The translations under genes and the position numbers were made by a program. This document shows, piece by piece, positions 10,691 to 21,640 of a stretch of DNA of 64,000 nt. Within the stretch, counting starts at the first letter, position 1. The number at the start of each line of letters is the position of its first letter. The stretch is taken from contig CM044310.1 of the NCBI GenBank assembly GCA_024291935.2, positions 114,400,213 to 114,464,212 on the forward strand, written 5' to 3'. Source of the DNA: Okapia johnstoni (taxonomy: Eukaryota; Chordata; Mammalia; Artiodactyla; Giraffidae). The notes beneath the pieces were generated by a model that worked only from the letters and a program-made list of their open reading frames with translations, searched no databases and was not told the origin of the DNA.

Positions 10691-10947
10691 CTGCTGCTGC
10701 TAAGTCGCTTCAGTCGTGTCCGACTCTGTGCGACCCCATAGACGGCAGCCCACCAGGATCCTCCGTCCCTGGGATTTTCCAGGCAAGAACACTAGAGTGG
10801 GTTGCCATTTCCTTCCCCAATGCACGCATGCAGAGTCGCTTCAGTCGTGTCTGACTCTGCGACCCCATGGACAGCAGCCCACCAGGCTCCTCTGTCCACG
10901 GGATTCTCCAGGCAAGAATACTGAAGTGGGTTGCCATTTCCTTCTCC
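10691..10947 (-). mobile_element. Dimeric Bov-A2 SINE
   Basis: Two head-to-tail antisense Bov-A units (10691-10826 and about 10832-10947) inside one pair of perfect 13-bp duplications AAAAGAGTCTTTG (10678-10690 and 10948-10960). It interrupts duplicated block B. Confidence 0.85.
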
Positions 10948-11328
10948 AAAAGAGTCTTTGAGAGTCTCCTAAAAATTGTTGCCATGTCTTGAGAAAAATA
11001 ACCTCCGGGAGAAACCTGCAGTTCTGATTGGTTGTCTTCCTTGATCTTTTGTTGCCATGGTGATAACATCATCTCTATTATTAAAAGGAATTAAATACTT
11101 GTCGGTTTTCTCTTTCCATCAGAAGAGGATGGTTGGCACTTTTCTTACACCAATATAGTGAATATAAGCCTGTGACTCTGCCATATTTCTTAATTTTAAG
11201 AAAGACATTGAGAATCCTGTCTCATTTAAGAGAGCCAAAGCGCTCAGCCGCGTGCAGTCAGATCTGCACATACGGGGCTAGCTATGGTCACTGCAATGGC
11301 GATGAGCTGTAATCCTAACTTCATCAGA

Positions 11329-11342
11329 GCGCCCGCTGGTGG
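11329..11342 (-). promoter_or_regulatory. CTCF-like motif in duplicated block B
   Basis: The minus strand CCACCAGCGGGCGC has one mismatch to the CTCF core. Its flank (GGTGGGAAATGAGAGAACA) aligns with the flank of the site at 8441, so the two sites are paralogous. Confidence 0.5.
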
Positions 11343-11509
11343 GAAATGAGAGAACAACAGGGCTGACCCGGCTAGAAGAACCCCCACCCCTCCCTTCCTC
11401 TCTGGACCTCTCACCACCACCACCTACCTGGTCAGACACGCGGTGAAGGACAGAGAGAGGACGGAGATCCCTGGACATTCTGCAGAGGGTGGAGGGAATA
11501 CCCCCTCCT

Positions 11510-11716
11510 CTCTCAGCACACACTATGGACACCTGCTGTGTGCCAGGCATAGTGTTAAGCCTTCCACACTAGCCGACCTCATTGCAACCCCTTTAGGAGG
11601 GAATATGATCTCTTGGCTTTCTGCAGATGTGGACTTCAAAAACAGAGAGGTTAAGTCTCTTGCACAAAATCACAAAGCCAGAAACTGGAGGAGCCATAAG
11701 TTAGTTAAACCCAGAT
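11510..11716 (-). mobile_element. MIR SINE
   Basis: Reversed MIR: ACCTGCTGTGTGCCAGGCAT, GAGGTTAAGTCTCTTGCAC and AATCACAAAGCCAGAAACTG. Confidence 0.7.
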
Positions 11717-11728
11717 CTCTCTGACTCT

Positions 11729-11935
11729 GGGCTTCCCAGGTGGCTCAGTGGTAAACAATCCGCCTACCAGTGCAGGAGGCACAGGAGGCACAGGTTCGGT
11801 TCCTGGGTCTAGAAGATCCCCTGGAGTAGCAAATGGAAACCCACTCCAGTATTCTTGCCCGGAAAATTCCATTACAGTCCACGAGCTGCAGTCCATGGTT
11901 TCACAGAGTTGGTCATGACTGAGTGAGCATGCATG
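11729..11935 (+). mobile_element. Bov-tA SINE
   Basis: Flanked by perfect 12-bp duplications CTCTCTGACTCT (11717-11728 and 11936-11947). Confidence 0.87.
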
Positions 11936-12059
11936 CTCTCTGACTCTAGGCAGAGAAATTCAGTCCAAAGGAAGTGTGGTGGGATTCAGAAGCCTCCCAG
12001 TCTACCTTCAAGAGAGATTATCCAGCAAGAGACTTTCAACATCCATCCACAGAACAGTC

Positions 12060-12200
12060 CTAGTAACTGTTAGTCACAATAACTGTCACTAACAGTTATT
12101 GAGCACCTGTTACATGCTATATTCTTGGCTAGGCACTTGAGATACATAATCTTACTAAATTCTCCTGATCGACAACTTGTGTCTGCCTGACTCCAAGGGT
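12060..12200 (-). mobile_element. MIR SINE fragment
   Basis: ATTGAGCACCTGTTACATGC and AGGCACTTGAGATACATAAT are the reversed MIR 3' half. Confidence 0.5.
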
Positions 12201-12296
12201 TCTGCTCTTCTGAAGGATTTGGATGAGAGTGTGGCCCTGACTCGGTGCAAAAAGTGTTTTCTGGACCTAGGCAACAGCTGCGCCAGTTTCTGATTA

Positions 12297-12600
12297 CAGT
12301 CCCTCCGTATCCATAGGTTCCCCATCCATGGGTTCAACCAACCTCAGATCAAAAATATTTGAAGGAATTCCAGAAAGTTCCAAAAAGCAAAGCTTGAATT
12401 TGTGAATAGCTGCTCCAACAACTATTTATATAGCAAATATACTGTATTAGGCATTATAAGTAATCTAGAGATGATTTAAAGTCTACATGAGAATGTCCAT
12501 GGCCTATACACACATACTATACCATGTTATGTAAGGGACTTGAGCATCTCAGGATTTTGGCATCTAATGGGAGAGTTGGGGGAGAGATCCTGGAGCCAAT
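12297..12600 (-). mobile_element. Tigger-type (MER2-like) DNA transposon
   Basis: CAGTCCCTCCGTATCCATAG terminus and internal GTAATCTAGAGATGATTTAA resemble the non-autonomous MER2 family. Named from memory of the family. Confidence 0.55.
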
Positions 12601-12647
12601 CCCTTGTGGAGACCAAGAGACAACTGGTAGCTTAGTTTTTGTGTGTG

Positions 12648-13100
12648 TCACAGTTATCTATTGCTGCGTAACAAATCACCCCAAATACCTGGTGGCTTAG
12701 AACAACAGCTATTCATTTTGCTCACAAAACTGCAATTCAGGGAAGGTAATGACAGTACTCTGCTCCACATGGCATCACCTGCTTTCAGGATGGCACACTT
12801 TGGGGGACTTCCCTGGCCATCCAGCGGTTAAGATTGCACTGGCAATGTAGGGGACACAGGTTAGATCCCTGGTTGGGGAACTAAGATCCCACATGCTGTG
12901 TAGCATGGACAAAATTTTAAAAAAATGGCACACTCATGTGAGTGTGTCCTCACACTCGTGAGAAATTCAGTTGGAGCTGAGGGCTTGAGGCTTCATTTCC
13001 TCCTCTTCCTCTGGCTGCTTGAGCTTCCTTACAGTATGGCAGTTGGATTCCAAGAGCAAGTGTCCCAAGAGAACAATTCAGAAGTGTGTGGCATTTTTAT
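12648..13100 (-). mobile_element. Old MLT1-like LTR, interrupted
   Basis: TATTGCTGCGTAACAAATCA and GTGGCTTAGAACAACAGC are typical of reversed MLT1 LTRs. Split by a CHR SINE at 12800-12924. Confidence 0.45.
12800..12924 (+). mobile_element. CHR-type SINE
   Basis: Flanked by ATGGCACACT on both sides (12790-12799 and 12925-12934). Confidence 0.8.
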
Positions 13101-13540
13101 GAGCTAGTTTTGGAATTACATAACATCACTTCCGATGTATTAGTCAACGCAGTCACCAAGGCTCTCTCAGTTCCCGAGGAAGGAGACACAGATTTCACTC
13201 TTGATGCAGGAGTAGCAAGGTTCTAGAAGCCTTGTTGCAGCCATAGATGGTTTTTGCAGCCACTTCCAGAAAAGAAAATCTGCCATACTCTTGAAGTCAG
13301 CCTAGGGCAGAGTGAAATCTCCCCCTACATCTCTCCTTGCCCCCTCTCTAGGAGAAGGGGACATTTTACTGGGGGGAAGATGGGAGGCTGAAGATTCTGC
13401 CTAGCTTTGGTCTTGAAACCCTAAGAATCCAAGAACTTAAGAATTGTTTTGAGGACAAAAGGTGTCCTTTGGGGAGAGGGTATCTCTTTGGGAGAATATT
13501 TAAGGATTCATGGACTGGATCTGCCTTTTATTGAATAGCT

Positions 13541-13812
13541 TATCAAAGACCTCCAGATAACTCCATGGACAATTCTGGAAGCAGAATAGCACTAAGGTCA
13601 AGATTCTGGAAAAGACCCTGATGCTGGGCAAGATTGAGGGCAAGAGGAGAAAGGGGCGACAGAGGATGAGATGGTTGGATGGCATCACTGACTCGATGGA
13701 CATGAGTTTGAGCAAGTTCAGGGAGATGGTGAGGGACAGGGAAGCCTGGTGTGCTGCAGTTCATGGGGTCTCAAAGAGTCGGATGTGACTTAGCAGCTGA
13801 ACAACAACAAGA
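13541..13812 (+). mobile_element. Bov-B LINE 3' end
   Basis: GATGAGATGGTTGGATGGCA, CTCGATGGACATGAGTTTGA and GCAGCTGAACAACAACAAG. Bov-B is the LINE found in ruminants by ancient horizontal transfer. Confidence 0.85.
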
Positions 13813-14331
13813 TCCCAGCCTTTGGGGCCAGGCAGGCCAGTGTCCAAACCCAAGCTTTGCCACTACCTATGTATCCCTGGTCCATGGTAACCTCACTTTC
13901 CTAATTTTAAAAATGGAAATCAAAAGAATATCCAGTGGGGATCTGGAGAAGACTGACGTGCCAGGTGTATGGATCAGAGCAGGATCTGGAGGAAGAAGCA
14001 GCAATGGTGTTGCTGGCAGCTGCTTCAGGTCTGCCATGGCTAACATCTGTTTCCATCAGTGCCAGAGCTGCTCCCAGCCCCTGTGGGGGCCCAAGCTGCT
14101 ACAACTGTGTCACCCAGGTTCACGGTCCCTGGATGACAAGTTCCCCAGCAGAACTACCCACAAACTGGGATGCTCACCATATGAATGGAATGAAACGACA
14201 TTTGCCCCAAGGTGAGACATGCAATGAGTTCCCAGAGTACAAAGCCACCCCCTCCGGAAATTTTATGTCTGTGACACTTTTGCCAGGAAAGAAAAGAAGG
14301 TGGCAGAAATATGTGCAAATGGTCCCATGCA

Positions 14332-14345
14332 CTGCCGTCTAGTGG
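14332..14345 (-). promoter_or_regulatory. CTCF-like motif
   Basis: The minus strand CCACTAGACGGCAG differs at one core position from the CTCF consensus. Confidence 0.35.
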
Positions 14346-14557
14346 TTACAGACATGAATGTGGACCCCTGGGAGCATCTTTGCTGAATATAGTGCCCATC
14401 ATATATGTCCTGGGAGAGAGTTAATGAAGGGATGGAGATTAGGCTGTCCTACACTTCCGGGGTGAAAAAGATGATGAGGGTTTACAATTTATATATAATT
14501 CATATAAAGACAGAAAAGCACTAATCGCAGCCATGACTTTGAAGAGTTCTGTACGTG

Positions 14558-14768
14558 TGAGGCTTCCCTGGTGGCTCAGATGATAAAGAATCTGTCTACA
14601 ATGCAGGAGACCCAGGTTCAATCCCTGGGCTGAGAGGATTCCCCTGGAGAAGGGGATGGCAACCCACTCCAGTATTCTTGCCTGGAGAATCCCATGGACA
14701 GAGGAGCCTGGCGGGCTACAGTCCTTGGGGTTGCATAGAGTTGGACATGACTGAAGTGACTTAACACG
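14558..14768 (+). mobile_element. Bov-tA SINE
   Basis: GAGGCTTCCCTGGTGGCTC head through GAGTTGGACATGACTGAAG. Confidence 0.85.
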
Positions 14769-15411
14769 CATCCACGTGTACGTTTCGGAATCCCAAAATT
14801 TAGACTGGACAGTTTAGATCCCATCTGTTAGGATGGTTCTTGAATACCAATCTGTGGGGAAAAATGAAGTAATCTAAAGCGAGCAAGTGGAGGTTTGGTG
14901 AGAACTGATATTCACGCAGTGTTGGAGTATTTCCCTATGGATTAGTTATTAAGTACAAAGAGAGAAAGAGTAACTTTACAGTGAGAAACATCACCATGGG
15001 CAGTAATGGACAAAACACATTGTCTGCCTCCTGATAAGATGCACTGAGGACACAGAATGACTTTTATGACAATCTCTCTTCTTTAAAAGTATACAACCTG
15101 AATCTGGTTGTGAGAAAACATCATACCAACCCAAACTGACAGTCTACAAAATAACTGACATGAAACCTTCAAAACTGTCAGTGTCGTAAAACACAAAGAA
15201 AGACCGAGGAACTGTTCCAAATGAAGGCGATATGATAACTAAATAGACTATGCCATCCTGACTGGTAAAATAAAGGTTTAAAACAAACTTTTTTTTTTTT
15301 GCTATAGAGGTCATTTTTTGAACAACTGATGAATTTTGATAAAGGTCTGTAGATTAGATTATTGTATCACTGCTGAATTTCCTGATTTTGATCATTGTAC
15401 TATGATTGCAT

Positions 15412-15682
15412 TGGAGAAGGAAATGGCAACCCACTCCAGTACTCTTGCCTGGAAAACTCTATGGATGGAGGAGCCTAGTAGGCTAAAATCCATGGGGTTG
15501 CAAAGCGTCAGACACGACTGAGTGACTTCACTTTCTTTTTTTCTATAGTTCCTTTTGGAGAAGGAAATGGCAACCCACTCCAGTGTTCTTGCCTGGAGAA
15601 TCCCATGGACGGAGGGGCCTGGTAGGCTGCAGTCTAGGGGGCTGCAAAGAGTCAGACACGACTAAGCAACTAACACACACAC
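15412..15682 (+). mobile_element. Dimeric Bov-A2 SINE
   Basis: Two sense Bov-A units (15412-15540 and 15555-15682) joined by a T-rich linker, with a single perfect 13-bp duplication ACTATGATTGCAT around the pair (15399-15411 and 15683-15695). Confidence 0.85.
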
Positions 15683-16032
15683 ACTATGATTGCATAAGCA
15701 AATGTCTTTGTTTTTAGGAAATTCACATTTAAGTATTTAGAGGTAATCTGACATGAGGTCTGCAACTTGTTATCAAATGATCCAGAAAATATATACATAA
15801 ACTTATCCATGGATACTATGGATTCTTAGTTGCTCATTTTAACGTGTCTGAATGCAGGCTTCCTCTTCGACAAATGTCAGGCAGGCAGCAGTCAACCTGC
15901 AGATGTCATTGGCTCTCTGCACACATCTAACCTTGGGCATGGGTGAGAGTGACTTGGAAGAAAATCCTGGAGACAAAAACAGAGCATCCTTTAAGAAAGG
16001 TTGCATCATGAAGGCACAGACAATGATGTCCT

Positions 16033-16165
16033 GGGACTTTATGGTGCAACAGTCAAGACTCTGAGCTTCCAATGCAGGCGGCACAGCTTCCATCCCTGGT
16101 TAGGGAACTAAGATCCCACATGCTGCACAGTGGGGCCAAAAAGCAAAAAGAAAGAAAGAACAATA
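16033..16165 (+). mobile_element. CHR-type SINE
   Basis: Degraded head, then GGTTAGGGAACTAAGATCCC and an A-rich GAAAGAAAGAA tail. Confidence 0.7.
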
Positions 16166-16277
16166 TCTTGAGCAGCAATGACTCTGAGCAAAAAAGTAAA
16201 TCTGTAGTAACCTAGAAATAATCCAGAGAACAAACTGATATTAGAATCAACTTCAGTATTAGAATCAACCTCAGTAA

Positions 16278-16487
16278 GAGGCTTCCCTGGTGGCTCAGAC
16301 AGTCAAGAATCTACCTGCAGTGTGAGAGACCCGGGTTCGATCCCTGGGTTGGGAAGATCCTCTGGAGAAGGGAATGGCAATCCACTGCAGTATTCTTGCC
16401 TGGAGAATTCCATGGACAGAGGAGGCTGGTGGGCTACGGTCTATGAGATGGCAAAGAGTCAGACATGACTGAGCAACTAACACTTTC
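16278..16487 (+). mobile_element. Bov-tA SINE
   Basis: GAGGCTTCCCTGGTGGCTC to GACTGAGCAACTAACAC. A short 19-bp tandem copy (TATTAGAATCAAC...) lies just upstream. Confidence 0.85.
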
Positions 16488-16799
16488 AATAGGAGGCTGG
16501 ATTCAAGATCACTTATAAAAAGTCACCATGTCAATAGATCCTGGGCTGCTAGAGAATGTTGCGGGAAATTGGGCTCCTTTCACATTGTCAGCAAAAATAC
16601 TTTAAAATACCTAGAAATAGTCCTATCCCACATTAGTAGGAGTCAAACGAGAAAATTTCAAAAGAGGATGTGCCAATTCGTCCCCAAAATTAATTCTTAA
16701 AGTTAAGACGATCATAGTTTTAAAAATCCATAAAGTATCAGTTTTACAAAATCAGCCTCTCTTATAGCTAAAAGTGGCCATGAACAATTTTAGACCAAC

Positions 16800-17470
16800 A
16801 GGATGCAAGCAGAAGTGACGTTTGCAACGTCTGGGTCATCTCCTGTGGCAAAGAATGTCCACTGTCCATCGAATCTTGTTTCTTCTTCTTGGGCAAACGG
16901 CCAGATAGGTTTCCCAGTCTCTCTTGCAGTTACGGCTGGCCATGGGGCTGGGTTCTAGCCAATGAAACGCAGTCAAAATACATGCGCTGCTTTCAGGACA
17001 AGTAACCACATGATGCTCTGTGTCCTCTCTTTTCCCCAATTCTGGCTGGATAGAGGATCCAGAAGAGAAGTGTGAGTGTGCAGGGGATGCATGCGTGCGT
17101 GCTAAGTCGCTCAGTCGTGTCCATCTCTGCAACCCTGTGGAATGTAGCCCACCAGACTCCTCTGTCCATGGAGATTCTCCAGGCAAGAATACTGGAGTGG
17201 GTTGCCATGCCCTCCTCTGGGGATCTAACCTGCGTCTCTTACATCTCCTGCATGGGCAGGCAGGTTCTTTACCACTAGCGCCACCTGGGAAATCCGCTGG
17301 GGAGAGCAGGACCGTAAAAGAAAAGGAACTCGGGCCCTGTAGACCATCAGCCTAAAAGGAACTGCTATGTAAGACATCGTGTAAGTGACATACATACAAT
17401 TTTGTGTTAAGACACTGAGACTTAGGAGTTTATTTGTTACAGCATCTTGAATTACTTACCCTAACTACTG
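16800..17470 (+). mobile_element. MLT1-like LTR, interrupted by Bov-tA
   Basis: TTTTGTGTTAAGACACTGAG and TTTGTTACAGCATCTTGAA resemble the MLT1 3' end. The 5' half precedes the SINE at 17098. Confidence 0.45.
17098..17295 (-). mobile_element. Bov-tA SINE
   Basis: Antisense: GTGCTAAGTCGCTCAGTCG to GCGCCACCTGGGAAATCC. Confidence 0.85.
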
Positions 17471-17506
17471 AATATTCTCAGTGACAACCCTAAATGCTCT
17501 TCTTTT

Positions 17507-17716
17507 AAAAATATATTTATTTATTTGGCTGCACTGGGTCTTTGTTGCAATAGGTGAGATCTTCGATCTCCACTGCAGCATGTGGGATCTTTAGTTGTGG
17601 CATCTGAATTCTTAGTTGCAACATGTGGGATCTAGTTCCCTGACTAGGGATCAAACTTGGGCCCTGTGCATTGGGGAGCATGGAGTCTTAGCCACTGGAC
17701 CACCAGGGAAATCCCT
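17507..17716 (-). mobile_element. CHR-L-type SINE
   Basis: Antisense long form: TTGGCTGCACTGGGTCTTTG, TAGTTGCAACATGTGGGATC and CCACCAGGGAAATCCC. Confidence 0.75.
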
Positions 17717-17756
17717 AAATGCCCTTCTTGGCCTGTTCTTTGCCTTACTGCTAATT

Positions 17757-17950
17757 GGGGCTTCCCAGGTGGCGCTAGTGGTAAAGAACCCACCTGCCAA
17801 TGCAGGAAACATAAGAGACGCACTTTTGATCCCAGGGTTGGGAAGATCCCTCGGAGGAGGGCAAGGTAACCCACTCCAGTATTCTTACCTGGAGAATACC
17901 TCCTCATAGACAGAGGAGCCTGGAGGGCTGCAGTCAGGTTGCAAAGTCCA
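17757..17950 (+). mobile_element. Bov-tA SINE
   Basis: GGGGCTTCCCAGGTGGCGC head; the 3' end is diverged. Confidence 0.82.
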
Positions 17951-17987
17951 TGGGGAGACAAAATAGAAACAAGTAAAGCAAGGGGGT

Positions 17988-18205
17988 TGGGCTTCTGGGG
18001 TGGCTCAGATGGTAAAGAATCTGCCTACAATGAAGGAGATGTGGGCTTGATCCCTCGGTCGGGAAGATTCCCCTGGAGAAAGGAATGGCAACCCACTCCA
18101 GCATTCTTGCCTGGAGAATCCCATGGACAGAGGAGCCTGATGGGCTATAATCCCTAGGATTGCAAAGAGACACAACTGAGCGGCTAACACACACACACAT
18201 ACACA
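17988..18205 (+). mobile_element. Bov-tA SINE
   Basis: GGGCTTCTGGGGTGGCTCAG to GACACAACTGAGCGGCTAAC, followed by an (AC)n tail. It lies about 40 bp after another Bov-tA in the same orientation. Confidence 0.85.
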
Positions 18206-18439
18206 CAAAGAAAGGGATTGAGAATGTTTCCCCGTATCATAGACAACTTCACTCTCCTTTTTTTTTCCCCCAGGAATTTCCCAAGAAAAATCCAAAACAT
18301 TTCCATGGGGTGGACCTTTTTCCCACCACACATCCCTCTCTCTTGCTAACCCAACCCCAGTATTGTCCAGGTGTCAGGTAACAGTGTACTCAGGAAAGGG
18401 AGTCTTGCCCCAAAAGGTGAACCCTGATTGGTTTAAACC

Positions 18440-18830
18440 TTGTTCCCGTTTGCTAGCGATTGACTTAGGAGTGATCATGTGATCCATTATGTGCCAATAA
18501 AACTTGAAGGGGTTTTGAGAAAAGGTTTATTCTCTCTGATAAAGGGAAATCAAAGTATCTTATTTCATTCCATCCTGACTTCAGCTACTGCCTTGGGAAG
18601 TAATGTCTGAAGCTGTGGCAGCCATCTTGCCACCTAAAGCAACAAGCTGGAAGACAGAAAATATTGAAGATACCAGAGCAGAAGGAGAAAAAAGTCTGGG
18701 TTCTTTGTTACATCATTGAGCCACTGAACCAATCCTGGTCTCACCTGCCTCCAGAACATATGAGATAACCATTAAGATTTTTAAAGAAAAGTTAGTGTGG
18801 TAGTAATTACAGATAGGTGATCAATTTAAA
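18440..18830 (+). mobile_element. MLT1-like LTR fragment
   Basis: AAGCAACAAGCTGGAAGAC and GTTACATCATTGAGCCACTG recall the MLT1 consensus. Confidence 0.4.
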
Positions 18831-19330
18831 GATATTTGGAGCAATAACTATAATAATGCAAAGAGGTAGAGTTTAAAAAAGCAATCATCAATAGCAACAA
18901 GGACACTCAGAGCCCAGATCTTCATTTCTAACATCATTCTCCAACAAAAGGGCCCAAGTTCCTTAGAGAAATGATTGATTCTAGGACTGAAGCAGGAACT
19001 ATACAGTTTGACTCTGAAACAGTTTATAAGGTGAGAAAGTAAGGGAGTGCTAACACACGCACATACACACACACACACTCAAACACCTACACACACATGA
19101 TGCGGCTGGTAGAATCAGTAGGTCACAATGAGCATAACTTCTGAAACATGAAATGGAATAGTTTCAAAAACATCAAGAGTGACTTGCCCATAATAAGACT
19201 AAGTTCTGTTTCTGAAATTTTTGTTTCAAACTAAATATATAGTTTCTGAATATATATATATGTATATGAAATATGGCTGGGTTATGATGTAAAATGTGGT
19301 TCTTATTGTGAAGCTCATCCAAAACAGTTT

Positions 19331-19460
19331 GAGGGACTTCCCTGGTGGTCCACTGATTGGGGTTCCATGCCTCCACTGCAGGGGACACGGGTTCAATCCC
19401 TGATCAGGGAACTAAGATCCCACAAGCCATGGGGCATGGCCAAAGAAAAACCAAAACCAA
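19331..19460 (+). mobile_element. CHR-type SINE
   Basis: GGGACTTCCCTGGTGGTCCA, GATCAGGGAACTAAGATCCC and an A-rich CCAAAACCAAAC tail. Confidence 0.8.
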
Positions 19461-19499
19461 ACAAAAAAACAATTTGAAATGATCAAGGATACATTTAAG

Positions 19500-19970
19500 A
19501 GCAGAATTGCTAGATTTGTAGCAAATGTACAGGTCCAAGTTCTCTATAGAGGTGGTCAATTAGCTCTCCATGACCAAGACCATGATATGGTCACCACGTT
19601 CTGTTTCCTATTTCTTTTTCTGAGGCACACAAGAAAATACACTTCTCTATCCCTCAGCGGTGACATGGGACCATGTGGCCGGTTCTGTACAATGAAATGT
19701 GAGCTGAAGTGACAGACGTCACTTTGACTAAGACAATGAAAACTCCCTGGGACCTTCTCCAGTCTCCCTTCCCCTGCTGTAGCAACATAGAGGACTTCAG
19801 GAGAGAGAAAAGAGCCTGGGGCCCTGAGTGACCACATGGAGGACAGCTGTCCCATGGAGAGACTAAGACCCTTGGTGGATTTTATGTGAGTGAGAAAGAA
19901 ACTTACTGTGTTAATTGAGGCTTTTGCAGTTGTTACTGTACTATAACCTAGCCTGTTCTGAATGGGACAC
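19500..19970 (+). mobile_element. MLT1-like LTR fragment
   Basis: Pattern of CAATGAAATGTGAGCTGAAG, CTGTAGCAACATAGAGGACT and GTTACTGTACTATAACCTAG is MLT1-like. The family call is from memory. Confidence 0.35.
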
Positions 19971-20142
19971 TCACTAGAGTCTCTGTATCAATATATTCTC
20001 CCAACAGCACTGCAGGAGAATTTCCACCTCCCCATATTTATCCAGTTATTTTAAAAAAAATATTTACTGAGCACTTATTATATTCCTGGCTCTGCTTTTG
20101 GTACTGAAGATACAACAGTGAACAACACAGAAAGACCAGACC

Positions 20143-20504
20143 CAAGCTTCCCTGGTGGTTCGGTGGTAAAGAATCTGCCTGCCAAGGCAGGAGACACGGG
20201 TTTGATCCCTGACGCAGGAGGATCCCACATGCTGCAGAATAACTAAGCCTGTGTACCACAACTACTGATTCTGTGATCTAGAGCCCGAGAGCTGCAACTA
20301 ATGAAACCAGGCACGACAACTACTGAAGCCCGCAGCACTCTAGAGCCCGTGCTCCACAACAAGAGAAGCCACTGCAATGAGAAGCCCATGCAGCACAACC
20401 AGAGAGTAGCCCTCCGCTCTCGGCAATTAGACAAAGGCCTGTGCAGCAAGGGAGACCCAGCACAGGCAACAGTAAATAAATAAATAAACAAAAATTAAAA
20501 AAAA
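20143..20504 (+). mobile_element. Full-length CHR-L-type SINE
   Basis: About 360-bp element with (AAAT)n/A tail, flanked by perfect 12-bp duplications AAAGACCAGACC (20131-20142 and 20505-20516), within an older L2/CR1-like sequence. Confidence 0.85.
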
Positions 20505-21269
20505 AAAGACCAGACCACATGGAGCTTGTATTCCAGTGGGAGAATCAAATGGTAAATAGAATAAATAAGAAAAGTATATCATATTTGAGAAGGTGGTCAC
20601 ACCTATGAAAAAATAAGGCAAAGGAAAGGGAATTTGGAGTGTTGGGTTACAATTTTAAGTGGGATGATCAAGGGAGGCCATCACTGAGGACGTGTCACTT
20701 TAACAAAGCTAAGGAGGAGACAAACCACGTGACTATTAGGGGGAGAGCATTTGAAGGAGAGGAAATAATACAGAGGGTCATACACAGGAATCAGCCACAT
20801 ATGTGCAAGGAACAGCAAAATGCTGATGTGGCTGGAAGAGACAAAGTGAAGGGGAAAGTGTAGGGAGTCAGAGAAATAATAAGGTCACCCACCAGATGCT
20901 GGGTGGGCCCAGCAACAGAGTATTACTGGGGTTGGTGGTTGTCCAATCGATGTGAACTGGTGTGTTATTGTGATTTTAATTTGAATTTCCTTGACAATAG
21001 TGGGGTTGAGTTTTAGTTTATTGATCATTCCTAAAGTTCAGACCACTTGAAGCTGCTGTCAAATTCTTGCCAGGCTACAGCATAGGACACCCCAAAGCCT
21101 GGAAATCCAGGTGGTCCCCTGTACAGTCACTGAAGATCATTTCCCAATCCTGGAAAGAAAGCGCTTTGAGATTAGGATCATCAGATTTAGCAGTTAGAAA
21201 TACAGGACTCCAGTTGAATTTGAGTTCCAGATCAACAAAAAATGTATTTTAGTATAAGTATGTTCCATG

Positions 21270-21640
21270 CAACTTTTGCTTAAAAATATTACACTGAGTG
21301 AAGGAAGCCAAGACCAGGAAAACACATGCTATACAGATTCCATTTCTACAAAATTCTAGAACAGGCAGAACTAATCTCCAATGACAGAAGCCAGAACAAT
21401 TGTTGCTTGAGGGGAACAGGAATCGACTGAAAAGAGCCACAGGGATCTAACTTCTGGGGTGATGGAAGTGTTCTGTAACTTGTCTTGGGTGGTGGTTATA
21501 TGGGTGTACACTATTGTCAGAACTCATTCAACTTAAGATCTTAAGTATAAGATTCAACTTCTACTTAAGATTCACTCATACTTAAGATCTGTGGCATTTT
21601 ATTGAGTGTAAATTATGTCACACATGCAAACAATACAAAA
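21270..21640 (+). mobile_element. L1 3'UTR fragment
   Basis: GGGGTGATGGAAGTGTTCTG and TGGTTATATGGGTGTACAC are the recurrent L1 3'UTR motifs. Confidence 0.55.

Larger units (their letters stand above)
10455..11375 (+). repeat. Local duplication, block B
   Basis: Counterparts of block A in the same order: TTTTGCATAATAAACCATC, CTGATTGGTTGTCTTCCTTG, GTTGCCATGGTGATAACATC, GCGCCCGCTGGTGGGAAATG. The tRNA-Ala gene and its neighbouring Bov-tA are absent here. Confidence 0.75.

Noticed and set aside
13751..14342. 154- and 135-codon frames near 14 kb, briefly considered as an exon or processed pseudogene
   Set aside because: The first starts inside a Bov-B element and crosses a MIR. The non-repeat part (13,950-14,340) shows no protein family I recognise, so I left it unassigned.
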